64,000 bases of DNA from Nitrincola sp. A-D6. GTDB taxonomy: Bacteria; Pseudomonadota; Gammaproteobacteria; Pseudomonadales; Balneatricaceae. Location: assembly GCF_000764495.1 (NCBI RefSeq), contig NZ_JRLB01000006.1:57979-121978 (forward strand). Reading direction: 5' to 3'. The position numbers and the translations under genes are program-made. Numbering within the stretch: the stretch's first letter is position 1; the number at the start of each line of letters is the position of its first letter. The notes beneath the pieces are model-generated. The model was not told the DNA's origin. It saw only the letters and a program-made list of their open reading frames with translations, and did no database searches. Positions 10,378-19,469 of the stretch are shown here, piece by piece.

Positions 10378-11985
10378 TTAAATTGTAAATTTACTGTTCG
10401 ATAGCGAGGGAATTTTTACAGTAATATCCCGCTCTCCAGCAGTACTTACTATTGATTTTTTAAGAGCTACACGCTCATGGTCGTCACCATGCTGAATAAA
10501 AATATTTGGAGCTGTAATTTTACTTTCTCCTTTAAAGGTCCAAAAAATCCAACCAAGTAGACCTGTTTGATCAGCATGAGCTGAGTATCCGGAAACCGTA
10601 GATATCTTACACAAAATTTTCCGGTAAGGAATTTCAGTATTTGTATATTCTATATATATTTTTCCACGATGGCGTTTACGTTCGCTATTTTCAATATTTT
10701 TTAAAGAGTTAAATTCAGAAGCTATTGATTTAGGAGCGGCATACCCAACTAAGCCCAAAATATTTTTTTCATCACGTACTACTTTAGGTATCCAGTTAGT
10801 AACTGCACCACCATCACAACTTCCTGCGCTAGCAATAATTATACTAGGGTGATTTAATTTAATAGTAGCTCTATCTTCATGGGATTTTATTACTTTTACT
10901 CTTGGTTTCCAATTTTTGGCTATTGAATTTCCAAACTTATTGGCGAGTTCTGGAAATTTTGGTGAGGCTCCTAAGCAAATCCGAATAATATCAATAGCTC
11001 TGTCTACCTGAATTGGATCAGTATCATCAAGTTCGAACCAACGAAATATTTGTTTTCCCAGCCACATTTGCCTAGCCTTTTTTAGGTTTTTACCGAGAAA
11101 ATCTGTTCGCTCAATAGCTTCTAAAATAATGGGTGTAAGCTTGTTGGCTGTTGGTGAGTCTAGTATTAAATCAATATCAGAATATTTATCTCGCTCACTG
11201 TTTAACACCCAGTGAAGATCAAACAGAAGATCTTGTATGCGCCCTAGTGAGAAGGATGGCAATAGAGTGGTGCTTTTTTTATCAACAATATGGTTACATA
11301 TATCAGTTAGCTGCTGCCAGCGGAATTTAGGTGATAACTCTTCAATAGGTCTTTTTGTTCCTCCATAGGTTGATTCAATAACTGCATAGCTAAACTCACG
11401 AGGATGCATCATATGACGAATTATTGGCAAATTTTCCTCGTTTTCTAGTGAAGTACCTATATCACCAGAAAAAATAATACTCTTTTGTTCACCTGTGCCG
11501 ACAGGACCCCAGTAAATACCAATTGCTACAGCACCTATGATGTGACTTGTTCGATAGAAGTTGATAAAAAGGTTTTTATCAACTGCATGTAAGTTACCAC
11601 CAATCAATGATTTTCCACGAGGCTCGAACCAATTGATGCTGTTGATATCCTCGTTACTATAAGATGCACCTAACTTAACGGCATCAGCTAGCATTATTTT
11701 GGCAATCTCTGCAGTTTCATGTGTGCAGATAATTTTTCCTTTAAATCCTTTTTTGTATAACAGTGGGATTAGTCCACAGTGATCCATATGTGCGTGCGTT
11801 AATAACACAAATTTAAGTTCGGCAGGATCGAATGGCCAATCTATACCATTATTCCATACATCGGGATCACCTTCTCCTTGCTGAATGCCACAGTCGACAA
11901 GAAAGTTCCAACCATTTGATGCATCATGCATCCAAGTACATGACCCCGTAACCCTATCCAATGGACCAAGAAATTCAATATTCAT
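10378..11985 (-). CDS. MBL-fold / beta-CASP RNase-like metallohydrolase
   Basis: This 535-residue zinc hydrolase belongs to the metallo-beta-lactamase superfamily with a beta-CASP insertion (RNase J / CPSF73-like, acting on nucleic acid). The zinc motif HAHMDH lies at residues 64-69, preceded by FLVDCGIQQGEGD. Other motifs are FSGDIG, ESTYGG, LPSFSLGR (motif A-like beta-CASP entry), IIIASAGSCDGGAV and SGYSAHADQ. A good Shine-Dalgarno (GAGGTGA, 7 bases before the ATG) supports the start. It is AT-rich and sits downstream of the Hsp70 operon on the same strand, about 550 bases away with an IS remnant between, so it may have its own promoter. A second family member lies at 40135. The substrate is unknown. 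Confidence 0.85.
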   Translation of the reverse strand: MNIEFLGPLDRVTGSCTWMHDASNGWNFLVDCGIQQGEGDPDVWNNGIDWPFDPAELKFVLLTHAHMDHCGLIPLLYKKGFKGKIICTHETAEIAKIMLADAVKLGASYSNEDINSINWFEPRGKSLIGGNLHAVDKNLFINFYRTSHIIGAVAIGIYWGPVGTGEQKSIIFSGDIGTSLENEENLPIIRHMMHPREFSYAVIESTYGGTKRPIEELSPKFRWQQLTDICNHIVDKKSTTLLPSFSLGRIQDLLFDLHWVLNSERDKYSDIDLILDSPTANKLTPIILEAIERTDFLGKNLKKARQMWLGKQIFRWFELDDTDPIQVDRAIDIIRICLGASPKFPELANKFGNSIAKNWKPRVKVIKSHEDRATIKLNHPSIIIASAGSCDGGAVTNWIPKVVRDEKNILGLVGYAAPKSIASEFNSLKNIENSERKRHRGKIYIEYTNTEIPYRKILCKISTVSGYSAHADQTGLLGWIFWTFKGESKITAPNIFIQHGDDHERVALKKSIVSTAGERDITVKIPSLSNSKFTI

Positions 11986-12539
11986 ATAACATCACCTCAT
12001 CAATTTATTTACCTGATGGATTTTCCAGTGATGTTGCTTTGTCTAGTAGGGGGGTTGAGAGTCTAAGTTTTTGCTGAATTTGAAATACCACTCCATAAAT
12101 TGAGAAGATCCTTGGCATGCTTGACTATGGAAGCTTGGAATAAGTCAGCCTCATGCGATGATGCCGACTGCGCACAGTTGAGGACATAGTGATAGATCAG
12201 CAATTGACATTCGTGGACAGCGAGTTATGCAATAACGCCGTCAGACTCGCAAGCAGCAGTTCCTGGACTGAATTGACAAGTTGATTCCATGGATGCGTCT
12301 CGAATCCTCATCAAGCCGACTGGCACATTGCAGAGCAGCCGGCACGACTGAAGGACTTCAAGCAACATACCCGTATCAACAAAGTCAGAATCCACAGGAA
12401 ATATTTGAAAACTAGTTACCGTGCAAAAGTTTAACATCCGTATTGGTTGATAGATCAGATTCCTACCATTGTGTAATAATCTGTTGCCAGGTTCTCTTGA
12501 ATGGCGATAGTGAGTTAGCACTCTAATGCTAGAGTACAA
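11986..12539. other. Gene-free stretch holding an IS5-type remnant
   Basis: Between the MBL gene and the Hsp70 gene no intact gene is seen. It contains the IS5-family transposase remnant described at 12192-12330. A minus-strand open frame at 12225-12539 has no recognisable features and looks like a shadow of that remnant. Confidence 0.5.
12192..12330 (+). mobile_element. Degenerate N-terminal remnant of an IS5-family transposase
   Basis: Reading the plus strand gives IDQQLTFVDSE and then, after a frame change, RQTRKQQFLD and IDKLIPWMRLE. This is the order and spacing of the N-terminus of IS5-family DDE transposases (TFxxxE ... KTRKxxFLxxMdxLIPWxxLE). Stop codons and frame changes interrupt it, the rest of the transposase is missing, and no terminal inverted repeats are evident. 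It is a dead fragment. Confidence 0.6.
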
Positions 12540-14329
12540 TCAATCTGACGCACACTTACAATCAGGATGATTCCAGTACCTCTTACAGGTTGAACAGGGT
12601 ATATAGTAAAAACTCTCTTGGTGTTGGAGCTGAGTTGCATCGCCAAATTCAGGATCAAATGCTCTAGAGTCATAAGATCTCAAGAACTCACCTGGAATTT
12701 TACTTTTTGTCATAGTAGATGACACATTTGACGTGGAAACTACTTTATGCTGTTTTGAGTATATAGGCATATGTGGCGAGCAGATTAGTTCACTTGACAC
12801 TGTCTCGCCTTGTGACTTTCCCGGCAGCGATAGCCCGAACTCCAAATCATAGACTTCACACTCTGTTATTTTTTGACTGATTCCCGACTTTGCTTTTGCA
12901 GAAAGTATCAAGTTATGATCTATATTAAGTTGCAACTCAATACGTTCAACAAATGGCTTCAATTCTGTGTCAACTGATACGACCAAATTGTCATAGGTAA
13001 CTCTGGAATCCATTGCAGCCATCTGTTGCGCTTTTTCTGGACGACATAATTGAATTTTTGCTTTACCATCTCTAGGGTCAACGCAATACAGTATTATTGC
13101 CTCAGTAATTCCCTGTCCAACAATAGGTAAAGGGGTACCTGCGCGGAAAATCTTGAGATAAGAGTTTCTTGCTTCACGCACTTCAATCGGTTTAGCTAAA
13201 GTAAGTCTCGCGTTATCGTGAGCAATCCATGCGCATCCTTCAGATATGATTCTATCGCCCCTATCAGAACAATTAAGTCTATCGATACTGAACTTTTCGA
13301 TGAGTCTCTCTTTTATCCGCGGCATATTAATCATACCGCCAGTTGCCAAACACAGACTAATCCGTCGCTGATCAATATCAAGTTTTTTCAGTAGTTCATC
13401 TATTTTAGATAAGCCTCTGTTTATGAGGTGCTCACTAATTAAATCGAGATCTTCTCTAGCAAGTTCAATTTCAATATCTGGATCAGTGTCGTCATCAAAT
13501 GCGAAAAAGTCTTCTACGTAAATATGTTCAATGCTGCGTGTTGAAAGTCGTATTTTTGCTTTTTCACAAAAGTCTAAGAGTCTTGCTCTTGCACCAACCT
13601 GAACAGGTGGTGTGGTCTCTAAGCCCCGTTTCTTGAGTTCGGTATTTAAGACATAATCTACAATAGCCTCGTCTACATAATCACCACCAACTTCGTTATC
13701 ACCCTCGTTAGCAATCTGTGTTATGCGATTATCCAAGATATGGCATAAAGTTAAGTCTAATGTTCCACCACCCCAGTCATAAACAAGAACAAGTTTGTCA
13801 TGGTACTTTTCTAAAGCATTTGTCATGTTTCCATCGACACGGAAGTGAGCATATAGTGCAGCTAGGGCTCATGAACAAACTGGACAATGTTAATTCCAGC
13901 CTGCAAGAATGCATCTCGAAGTTCACTTCTTGCACGACCATCCATTGCAACAGGAATAGAAACGATCGCTTTTTCAAAATCGCAATGATCAACGACATCC
14001 TGTTCAGATGACTTTAAGGCTGATTCTTTTAGGTAGCGTATTACATCTCGCACAACTTCTGATGGCTGATATTCCTTTCCTTCAATGTATTTAGAACCCT
14101 TACCAAGCAGCCTCTTTGGTGCTCTAATTATATCACCAACGTTGCTAACCCCGGCATTCTCTAATCGAGATTTTGCAGCTTTACCAACAACTGGAACACC
14201 ACTGTCATACGTAATGATTGAAGGGTAGGGGGTGTTACTACCGTCTAAAAAATACCTCGCCTTTTCGGTTAAAATTACAGTGATTAAACTGTTAGTGGTA
14301 CCGAAATCTATTCCTATTGTTTTAGCCAT
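12540..14329 (-). CDS. Hsp70/DnaK-like ATPase (frameshifted in this sequence)
   Basis: The first 155 residues begin MAKTIGIDFGTTNSLITV, the phosphate-1 loop of Hsp70, and include AIVSIPVAMDGRAR. The frame breaks after FVHEP at 13865-13867. Adding one base to that run of three G (plus strand) restores HEPLAALYAHF and joins the downstream frame, with phosphate-2 VYDWGGGTLDL and adenosine motif LATGGMINMPRI. The repaired length is about 596 residues. The C-terminal part is a short divergent substrate-binding region that ends in a cysteine cluster, CSTCKRYWNHPDCKC, absent from DnaK. It overlaps the coiled-coil gene upstream by 16 bases, so the two are translationally coupled. Not a housekeeping DnaK: no dnaJ or grpE is nearby and the tail differs. 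Function is probably ATP-driven remodelling of a partner, which is inference. Confidence 0.85.
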
Positions 14330-15480
14330 TGTATTTTTCCTTCAACTTGCTGCAATGTATCGTCCAATTTAATATCTACTACTCTAGTCTTTGCTGGTGT
14401 TCTTGAATTTGCAGCTAAAGCACTTCGCAACAGCGGAGACAACTCTTGTTCTAGAAAGCTTGATATATTCCCTTTGAGAGTGGCCAGCTCATCTCTTTGG
14501 TGTATTCCTTGGTGACTAGCTTTCTCTTTTGATAAGGTTAATTCATCCTCAAGGCTAACGATTTTGCTTGATAAGTCTTGAATTTGTTTCTTTGTGGTGT
14601 CAGCTTCTACCTTTAATTGTGATATTTCTTCGGTCAAAGTCTGAACTTTCAGCCTCAAAGTCTCTACATGCGATCTAGAATGACTCAGATCATTTGCAAG
14701 GATAGACTGTTGTCTACTGAAGTAGTTGATAAAAAAAGCAAAGCCATCACGACTATTTGATATGGCCATTTTAGCTGCGAAACCAAGAGCTCTTCTCTCT
14801 ACTGATTCAGATGCAACTGTGTCAACTCCAAATGTTTCCTTCGATAATTCTCTCAAAATCTGTTTTAAGTCAGCATACCCTCTATAAAACAGCCAAATTG
14901 AGGCAATGCACTTAATAATGTTTTTACGGGAATCCGTCAGGGGTTTTGGTTTTCCATTTTTGTCAGTGCCGTTATTAATCTTATCTATCTGATCCATCAT
15001 GAAGCTGACACGGTTAGCAATATCGCATTTATCCATCCAGACTTGAAATACATATTTCGTTTGGACTTTTCTTAAATCGCCTTCGTCACTAATTACATAT
15101 TCAATATGCTTCATGACTGTATCGCGCAAAGATACCCCGCCTAGTCCTTCAAGCAAAAACTCGGCTAGGGAGATAAGTAGTTTATTGTCTTTGTCTCCAT
15201 TTTTTGAAAGTTGTAGCAGTTGTTCGTGCTGATCGGGTGTTAGTCTAGATTCAAGATCAATTTTATTGAAAGCATTTTTGTAAGCTTTGTTAAAATTCTG
15301 ACCCTGATAAAGATTAGCAATGTAATCGAACAATTCTGTCGGAGGCAATGCAGAATCGTTAGTCGAATTGATACCATTAGCATCTGTTTTTTTCAAATCA
15401 CCTTTTTCTTCATCCGGCTTAATTGCTCTTGGAACTGAATCTTCAATAACAATAGATGGAGTTTCACTTTTGTCTGTCAT
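14314..15480 (-). CDS. Coiled-coil protein of the Hsp70 operon
   Basis: A 388-residue soluble protein of no recognised family. Residues 1-45 look disordered and charged. About 46-250 are helical with a repeat-like character. About 265-330 form a long heptad coiled coil (regular Leu/Ile spacing through the stretch containing LKVQTLTEEISQL and KIVSLEDELTLSKE). The last 60 residues are a separate segment. A long helix followed by a small C-terminal part resembles the layout of GrpE, and it sits directly upstream of an Hsp70 gene with a 16-base overlap, so a nucleotide-exchange or targeting role is a reasonable guess. It is also overlapped by the C-terminus of the gene at 15464-16569. Confidence 0.7.
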   Translation of the reverse strand: MTDKSETPSIVIEDSVPRAIKPDEEKGDLKKTDANGINSTNDSALPPTELFDYIANLYQGQNFNKAYKNAFNKIDLESRLTPDQHEQLLQLSKNGDKDNKLLISLAEFLLEGLGGVSLRDTVMKHIEYVISDEGDLRKVQTKYVFQVWMDKCDIANRVSFMMDQIDKINNGTDKNGKPKPLTDSRKNIIKCIASIWLFYRGYADLKQILRELSKETFGVDTVASESVERRALGFAAKMAISNSRDGFAFFINYFSRQQSILANDLSHSRSHVETLRLKVQTLTEEISQLKVEADTTKKQIQDLSSKIVSLEDELTLSKEKASHQGIHQRDELATLKGNISSFLEQELSPLLRSALAANSRTPAKTRVVDIKLDDTLQQVEGKIQWLKQ

Positions 15481-16569
15481 TAAATAAACCTGCTTTTTCT
15501 GCTGCTACTTCTTTAAAGGTTGAGGCATGCTTTACTTTTCGAAAGTATTCCATTGCTTTGTCATGTTCTGAAACATCTAGACAGTGGCACATCAATGCAA
15601 AGTTTACCTTATGTTGATCATCCAACTGATACTTGATGTCTTAATCATGTTTTCTAATGACTTTACGCTAGATCTTCTATAGGACTCACCCTTAGTGCAA
15701 AACATCACTAAAGATTCAGTAATCGAATCGATTGGTAAAAGCGTTGATTCAGAGCCTGAGTCAATATCAATTTCATTAAAGCTACCTGTAATCATAAACC
15801 TGGATACAGCTGATAACTGTGGAAGGAAAGATATTTCCATTGATCGATTAAATTGATTTCTGGAAAAAAGGATTGCAGATTTAATGCTTTTCGATAACTC
15901 AGTATCAATATGACTAAGAGCATCTAATGCTTCACCAAACTTGATATTGAACTCTTCAAATTTTAGGCCACTCGTTCTGACTCGATCTTTTGCCATAACC
16001 CCAGAAACGTAACATCCCAGCCCGCCAGCATAAGCGTTAGCACATTTGACTTCATGTAGCTTTGTGTCAAACTGCCTAAGCTTAGTGCTTGATAATTCCT
16101 GGCCACTAAATACTTCTTGAAAACATCGCTCAACAGCATCTAATTCCTCATCGGATATTAAGTCAAATATCAAACTAACTTCAACCTGATAGGATTGATA
16201 CGAAAGCTTAACAACTCTCCTTCCCGATTGATTTGCAACCAGAGCGTCTAGCATTTCACTTGGATCATCATATTCAACTTCGTCTAAAGATACCCACTCA
16301 GCATTCTCAACCGCTAAGTCTTTTCGATAAAGTTGTTGTTTTAGAGAGATAGCGTCACTGCCTACAGCTGCACCGTGTATCAGAAGGTAAGGGCGTTTAA
16401 GTGGATGGGCCAAAATTTTGTGGTCTTGAAGTAACTGCAAAGATTCAAAAGTTAAGTCACAATGAGGGCAAATATATACCCTCGGTGGTGGCGTAACATT
16501 CTCAAAGTCTGAGTCGGGAATTTGGACGCTTCCAACCGCATCCCCTTTATAAATGACTAAAAAACCCAC
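15464..16569 (-). CDS. C2H2 zinc-finger protein, first gene of the Hsp70 operon (frameshifted)
   Basis: The protein has a classical C2H2 finger near its N-terminus: C34-x2-C37-x12-H50-x4-H55 within CPHCDLTFES and DHKILAH. The rest is unrecognised alpha/beta sequence. The frame as given stops at 15604. Adding one base at the TT at 15642-15643 turns the end into NMIKDIKYQLDDQHKV and carries on through a helical, TPR-like tail (HDKAMEYFRKVKHA) to a TGA at 15464-15466. The repaired frame then overlaps the next gene by 17 bases, which supports the repair. Repaired length is about 368 residues. The start is a GTG at 16569 with a weak ribosome site. It heads an operon with the coiled-coil and Hsp70 genes. 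Confidence 0.65.
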
Positions 16570-16857
16570 TTTATCTTCAATCCTATTGATGATAGTGACT
16601 TAAATCTGAGTGATATTGAGATTACAGGTCACGTATAGTTACTTTACTGTACATCAACTTTACATATATTCAAATATAGACAATTTAGATCCATATCTCC
16701 CGAGTTCGACAGTTACCCACTGATTAATGCCTCTTTTTCGATACCCACACCTGTAACTTTGCGGGTTTCAGCGCCGGTGTCTTGCAATCAAATGTAATGG
16801 CACGTATGTGGATAACTATTTCCTTTCATGGCGCCTTCTAGCTGATATGGTCATGGC

Positions 16858-17094
16858 ATGTTTGTCAAAGTTACTAAATCCGGTCCCCGCAAATACGTGC
16901 AGCTCGTGGAAGCCTATCGTGATAAGAACGGCCGCCCGAAGCAGCGCACGATTTCCATGCTGGGTCGGCTGGATCAACTCGGTGATGACCTGGAGTCCGT
17001 TGTCGAAGGGCTCTGCCGTATCACGGACCGCGTACTGCCCGATAAACCTGATGTTGAATCGTACCTGGTTTTTTGTGGAGGCAGTTTGCTTTAA
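16858..17094 (+). mobile_element. Truncated IS1634-type (IS4 superfamily) transposase, N-terminal part
   Basis: The 78-residue frame begins MFVKVTKSGPRKYVQLVEAY and continues RTISMLGRLDQLGDDLES, the conserved start of IS1634-group transposases. It ends abruptly after about 65 family residues, next to the IS3 remnant, which probably interrupted it. The DDE catalytic domain is missing, so it cannot be active. Confidence 0.75.
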
Positions 17095-17099
17095 GTCAG

Positions 17100-17645
17100 G
17101 TCACTATAGCCTGACCAGTTTGGTGCTGATAGTAGTTTGCCTCAGCTTCAGCTGGAGGTATATACCAATGCACCTATTTCAGCGTGGCCATTTAATCGGT
17201 GTATGATCGGCGGTGGATCACCTCAGCCTTGTACAAGCCATTGAGAGTCTCAGCCAATGCATTGTCGTAGCTGTCCTTTGCTGCCCACAGAAGGCTCTAT
17301 ATTGGCCTCGGCTTAGCGCTCAGTGTATCGAATAGAAACTACTGGCTACTTCTGTCACTATGATGGATCAGCCTCCGGCCCGATGTGTTGACGTTCATGT
17401 AAGGCCTGCACCGGTGCATCCAGAACGAAATCCGTCTGCATACGGTTGCTGACCCGCCAGCACACAATCCGACGCGCGAAAACATCGATCACAAAAGCCA
17501 CATAGAGCCAGTCTTGCCAGGTCGAGACATACGTGAAATCTGATACCCACAACTGGTTTGGGCTGATCAGCATGGAAATAGCGCTGAACCCTGTCTTGTG
17601 GGTAGGCGGCTTTATCATCCGGCACCGTCGGTAGTTTTCAACCTT
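17100..17645 (-). mobile_element. Decayed IS3-family OrfB (rve integrase domain)
   Basis: Reading the minus strand from 17645 gives DDKAAYPQDRVQRYFHADQP, then NQLWVSDFTYVSTWQDWLY, VFARRIVCWRVSNRMQTDFV, NALAETLNGLYKAEVIHRR and PPAEAEANYY, in the order found in IS3-family OrfB. The pieces lie in different frames with stops between them, and the central HHSDRGSQY region is damaged. OrfA is absent. This is a non-functional remnant. Confidence 0.8.
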
Positions 17646-17802
17646 GTGCGTGTTTAATCTTTTCCATCTTTATGCCCAGTGCTTTTCAGGTTGGGTATAC
17701 TCACTGTATTGATTGTAACAGTTTGAATTTTTGTATCTTTCAGCTCACAGCATGTACATGTAGCAGATGTTAAAGATCAAGTCGAGACTCACTCAAAATC
17801 GT

Positions 17803-19122
17803 TCAGACAGCTTCAATTATCTTTTCCAGCCTATCACCCAGCAGCTCCCAAGCATGCCGCATTTCCTTAGTATATGAGTATCGCTGGTACGTTCTTTTGA
17901 TCTTGTTTTGCTCCGTATGGTTTAGGCAGCGATCCGCCACTTCTGGCAATATTCCGGATTCAACCATCATCGTTGCAGCCGTTCTTCGTAGATCATGCGG
18001 TGTCCACTTTCCACCAGGTAGCCGAAGTGCTTGGCTGTTCTGAGTGCGTCCTTTTAATTTAGTCTGATCAGGCTGTCGTTGCCTGTCTTGCAGTTGCTTG
18101 TTTATAGTCTTTGGGCAAAGTGACCCTGTATCGTGTCTGTTTGGAAAACACCACTGGCTAGTTCCTGTAATCTCATACAAAAATTGAAACTGCTCTACGG
18201 CGAATGCTGATAACTGTACTGTGTGTGATTTTCCGTTTTTAGTGGTTGGCATAAACCATTCGCGCCGATCCAAGTCTATGTTTGACCACTCAGCCGTCAT
18301 CAACTCACCAACTCTACAGCCGGTGGATAGGGCTATCCATACGGCGGTCTTTGTTGTTAGCGCCAGCCCTGACTCAGGCAGGAGTTTAACAAGTAACTTC
18401 AGTTCATCCTCAGATAGGACTCTATCGCGTTCAACACTCTGACCACCTATATTGAATTTGCTAATGGCAGCTGTTGGATCAGCATCTACAATTTCCCTTA
18501 CAACGGCAAATTTGAACATCTGCCTGATACTTGCGAAAGCCACTTTGGCCATGCGTGGAGTGTTTCTGGCTAAAAAGACATCCGTTATTTCAGTGATATG
18601 TCGGCGCCGTACATCCTCAGCAGCCAGGTTCCCTATCTTAGGTAGTATGTCCCTGGTGAATAAGCGTCTCATTTCAGCACCTTGGTCTTTGCGTCTGATT
18701 AGATCTACGCTTAACCAATGTGTGAAGAGGTCACTCACCGTCATCCGGCTTCTGTGAAGTTGGTTTTCCCGTTCTAGTTTGATGTATTTGGCTTCAAGCT
18801 TGGCCTTTTGCATCTGCTCTTCGGCTTCGAAGTGTTGCCGTATGTCGGTTATGCCCTTCTTATGCAGCCCAGCAAGCTCTTTTGCTCTTAAGCGTGCTTG
18901 CGTTAATGTCATGCAGCCAGGTTTTTCGTCTCGGCTATAATTTCCTATTGGCATGCGGTCACGTTTGCCATGACTATCGGTGTAGCGGAAATAGAATGAC
19001 CTTGAGCCGGACGGTGTAATCCGAGCGACTAATACACCATGACCTCTGACGACTGTTTCATTTAACCAGCGATCTTTGGTATCAGGTTTTGCATTGATCT
19101 GTCGATCCGTAATGGTTGCCAT
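17803..19122 (-). CDS. P4-type tyrosine recombinase / integrase
   Basis: A 439-residue integrase that catalyses site-specific recombination between attP and a chromosomal attB. It has an N-terminal arm-binding domain (DUF4102-like, ending near residue 85), a core-binding domain, and a catalytic domain with the first Arg in STGCRVGELM, the HxxR box in TPHDLRRTAATMM, the second His in CLNHTEQN and the nucleophile Tyr in TYQRYSY. The length is normal for the family and the frame is intact. GAGGAA lies just before the ATG. It is the last gene before the tRNA-Pro fragment at 19298, as expected for an island integrase next to its attachment site. Confidence 0.93.
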   Translation of the reverse strand: MATITDRQINAKPDTKDRWLNETVVRGHGVLVARITPSGSRSFYFRYTDSHGKRDRMPIGNYSRDEKPGCMTLTQARLRAKELAGLHKKGITDIRQHFEAEEQMQKAKLEAKYIKLERENQLHRSRMTVSDLFTHWLSVDLIRRKDQGAEMRRLFTRDILPKIGNLAAEDVRRRHITEITDVFLARNTPRMAKVAFASIRQMFKFAVVREIVDADPTAAISKFNIGGQSVERDRVLSEDELKLLVKLLPESGLALTTKTAVWIALSTGCRVGELMTAEWSNIDLDRREWFMPTTKNGKSHTVQLSAFAVEQFQFLYEITGTSQWCFPNRHDTGSLCPKTINKQLQDRQRQPDQTKLKGRTQNSQALRLPGGKWTPHDLRRTAATMMVESGILPEVADRCLNHTEQNKIKRTYQRYSYTKEMRHAWELLGDRLEKIIEAV

Positions 19123-19135
19123 TTTTCCTCTTTCC

Positions 19136-19157
19136 CCGTGACCGTTCCGTGACCGTT
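19136..19157. repeat. Tandem 11-base direct repeat before the integrase gene
   Basis: CCGTGACCGTT occurs twice without a gap (19136-19146 and 19147-19157), 14 bases upstream of the integrase start and between it and the attachment site. Repeats in this position are often arm-type binding sites for the integrase or an excisionase; that role is inferred. Confidence 0.5.
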
Positions 19158-19297
19158 TGAGATTAGCTTAACTGGTATTTATTGGAAAGTCTTGGGATTT
19201 AAAAAAAGAAAAATATAAGTTAAGTTATTGAACTATATATTCCTTATGAATTGTTGTGGGATTTGCTGGGATACCATGAAATTAAGAAATTTATTTA

Positions 19298-19341
19298 TGG
19301 GGTGCAAGGGGTCGCAGGTTCAAATCCTGCCGTCCCGACCA
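19298..19341 (+). other. attL/attR: 3' fragment of a tRNA-Pro gene
   Basis: The 44 bases run from the anticodon loop (TGGGGTG, anticodon GGG) through the 3' anticodon stem, variable loop, T arm (GCAGGTTCAAATCCTGC) and acceptor 3' strand to the encoded CCA end (CGTCCCGACCA). The 5' half of the tRNA is missing and the sequence before it is AT-rich and unrelated, so this is not a working gene. It is the duplicated 3' end left by integration into tRNA-Pro(GGG). The intact tRNA gene should lie at the other end of the island, outside the window. Confidence 0.8.
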
Positions 19342-19382
19342 ATTTCCTTATATTTTTTCATCGAATTCTCCTTCCTAAAGAT

Positions 19383-19469
19383 TTCGCTCGCAGAGCGAGC
19401 TCCTACAGGTGGGGATTATCCAATATTGTAGGAGCCCGGTCTCCGGGCGAACACTCTATCGCTTGCTCG
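19383..19469. repeat. REP-like hairpin repeat pair
   Basis: Two inverted REP-like units: TTCGCTCGCAGAGCGAGC plus TCCTACA (19383-19407), and TGTAGGAGCCCGGTCTCCGG plus GCGA (19427-19450), followed by a degenerate third half (CGCTTGCTCG). Each can fold as a hairpin. This is the first of these repeats in the window; none lies to the left, inside the island. Its end overlaps the stop of the HigA-like gene. Confidence 0.8.

Larger units (their letters stand above)
16570..17802. other. Gene-free stretch with transposon debris
   Basis: About 1.2 kb without an intact gene. The first 240 bases are AT-rich and must hold the promoter of the minus-strand Hsp70 operon. The rest contains an IS1634-type transposase start (16858-17094) and an IS3-type OrfB remnant (17100-17645). 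Nothing else is recognisable. Confidence 0.6.

Noticed and set aside
12225..12539. A 104-residue minus-strand gene
   Set aside because: It has no family features or ribosome site and lies across the plus-strand IS5 transposase remnant.
17395..17625. A 76-residue minus-strand gene
   Set aside because: It is one of the frames of the broken IS3 OrfB.
19298..19341. A working tRNA gene
   Set aside because: The acceptor 5' strand, D arm and 5' anticodon stem are absent.
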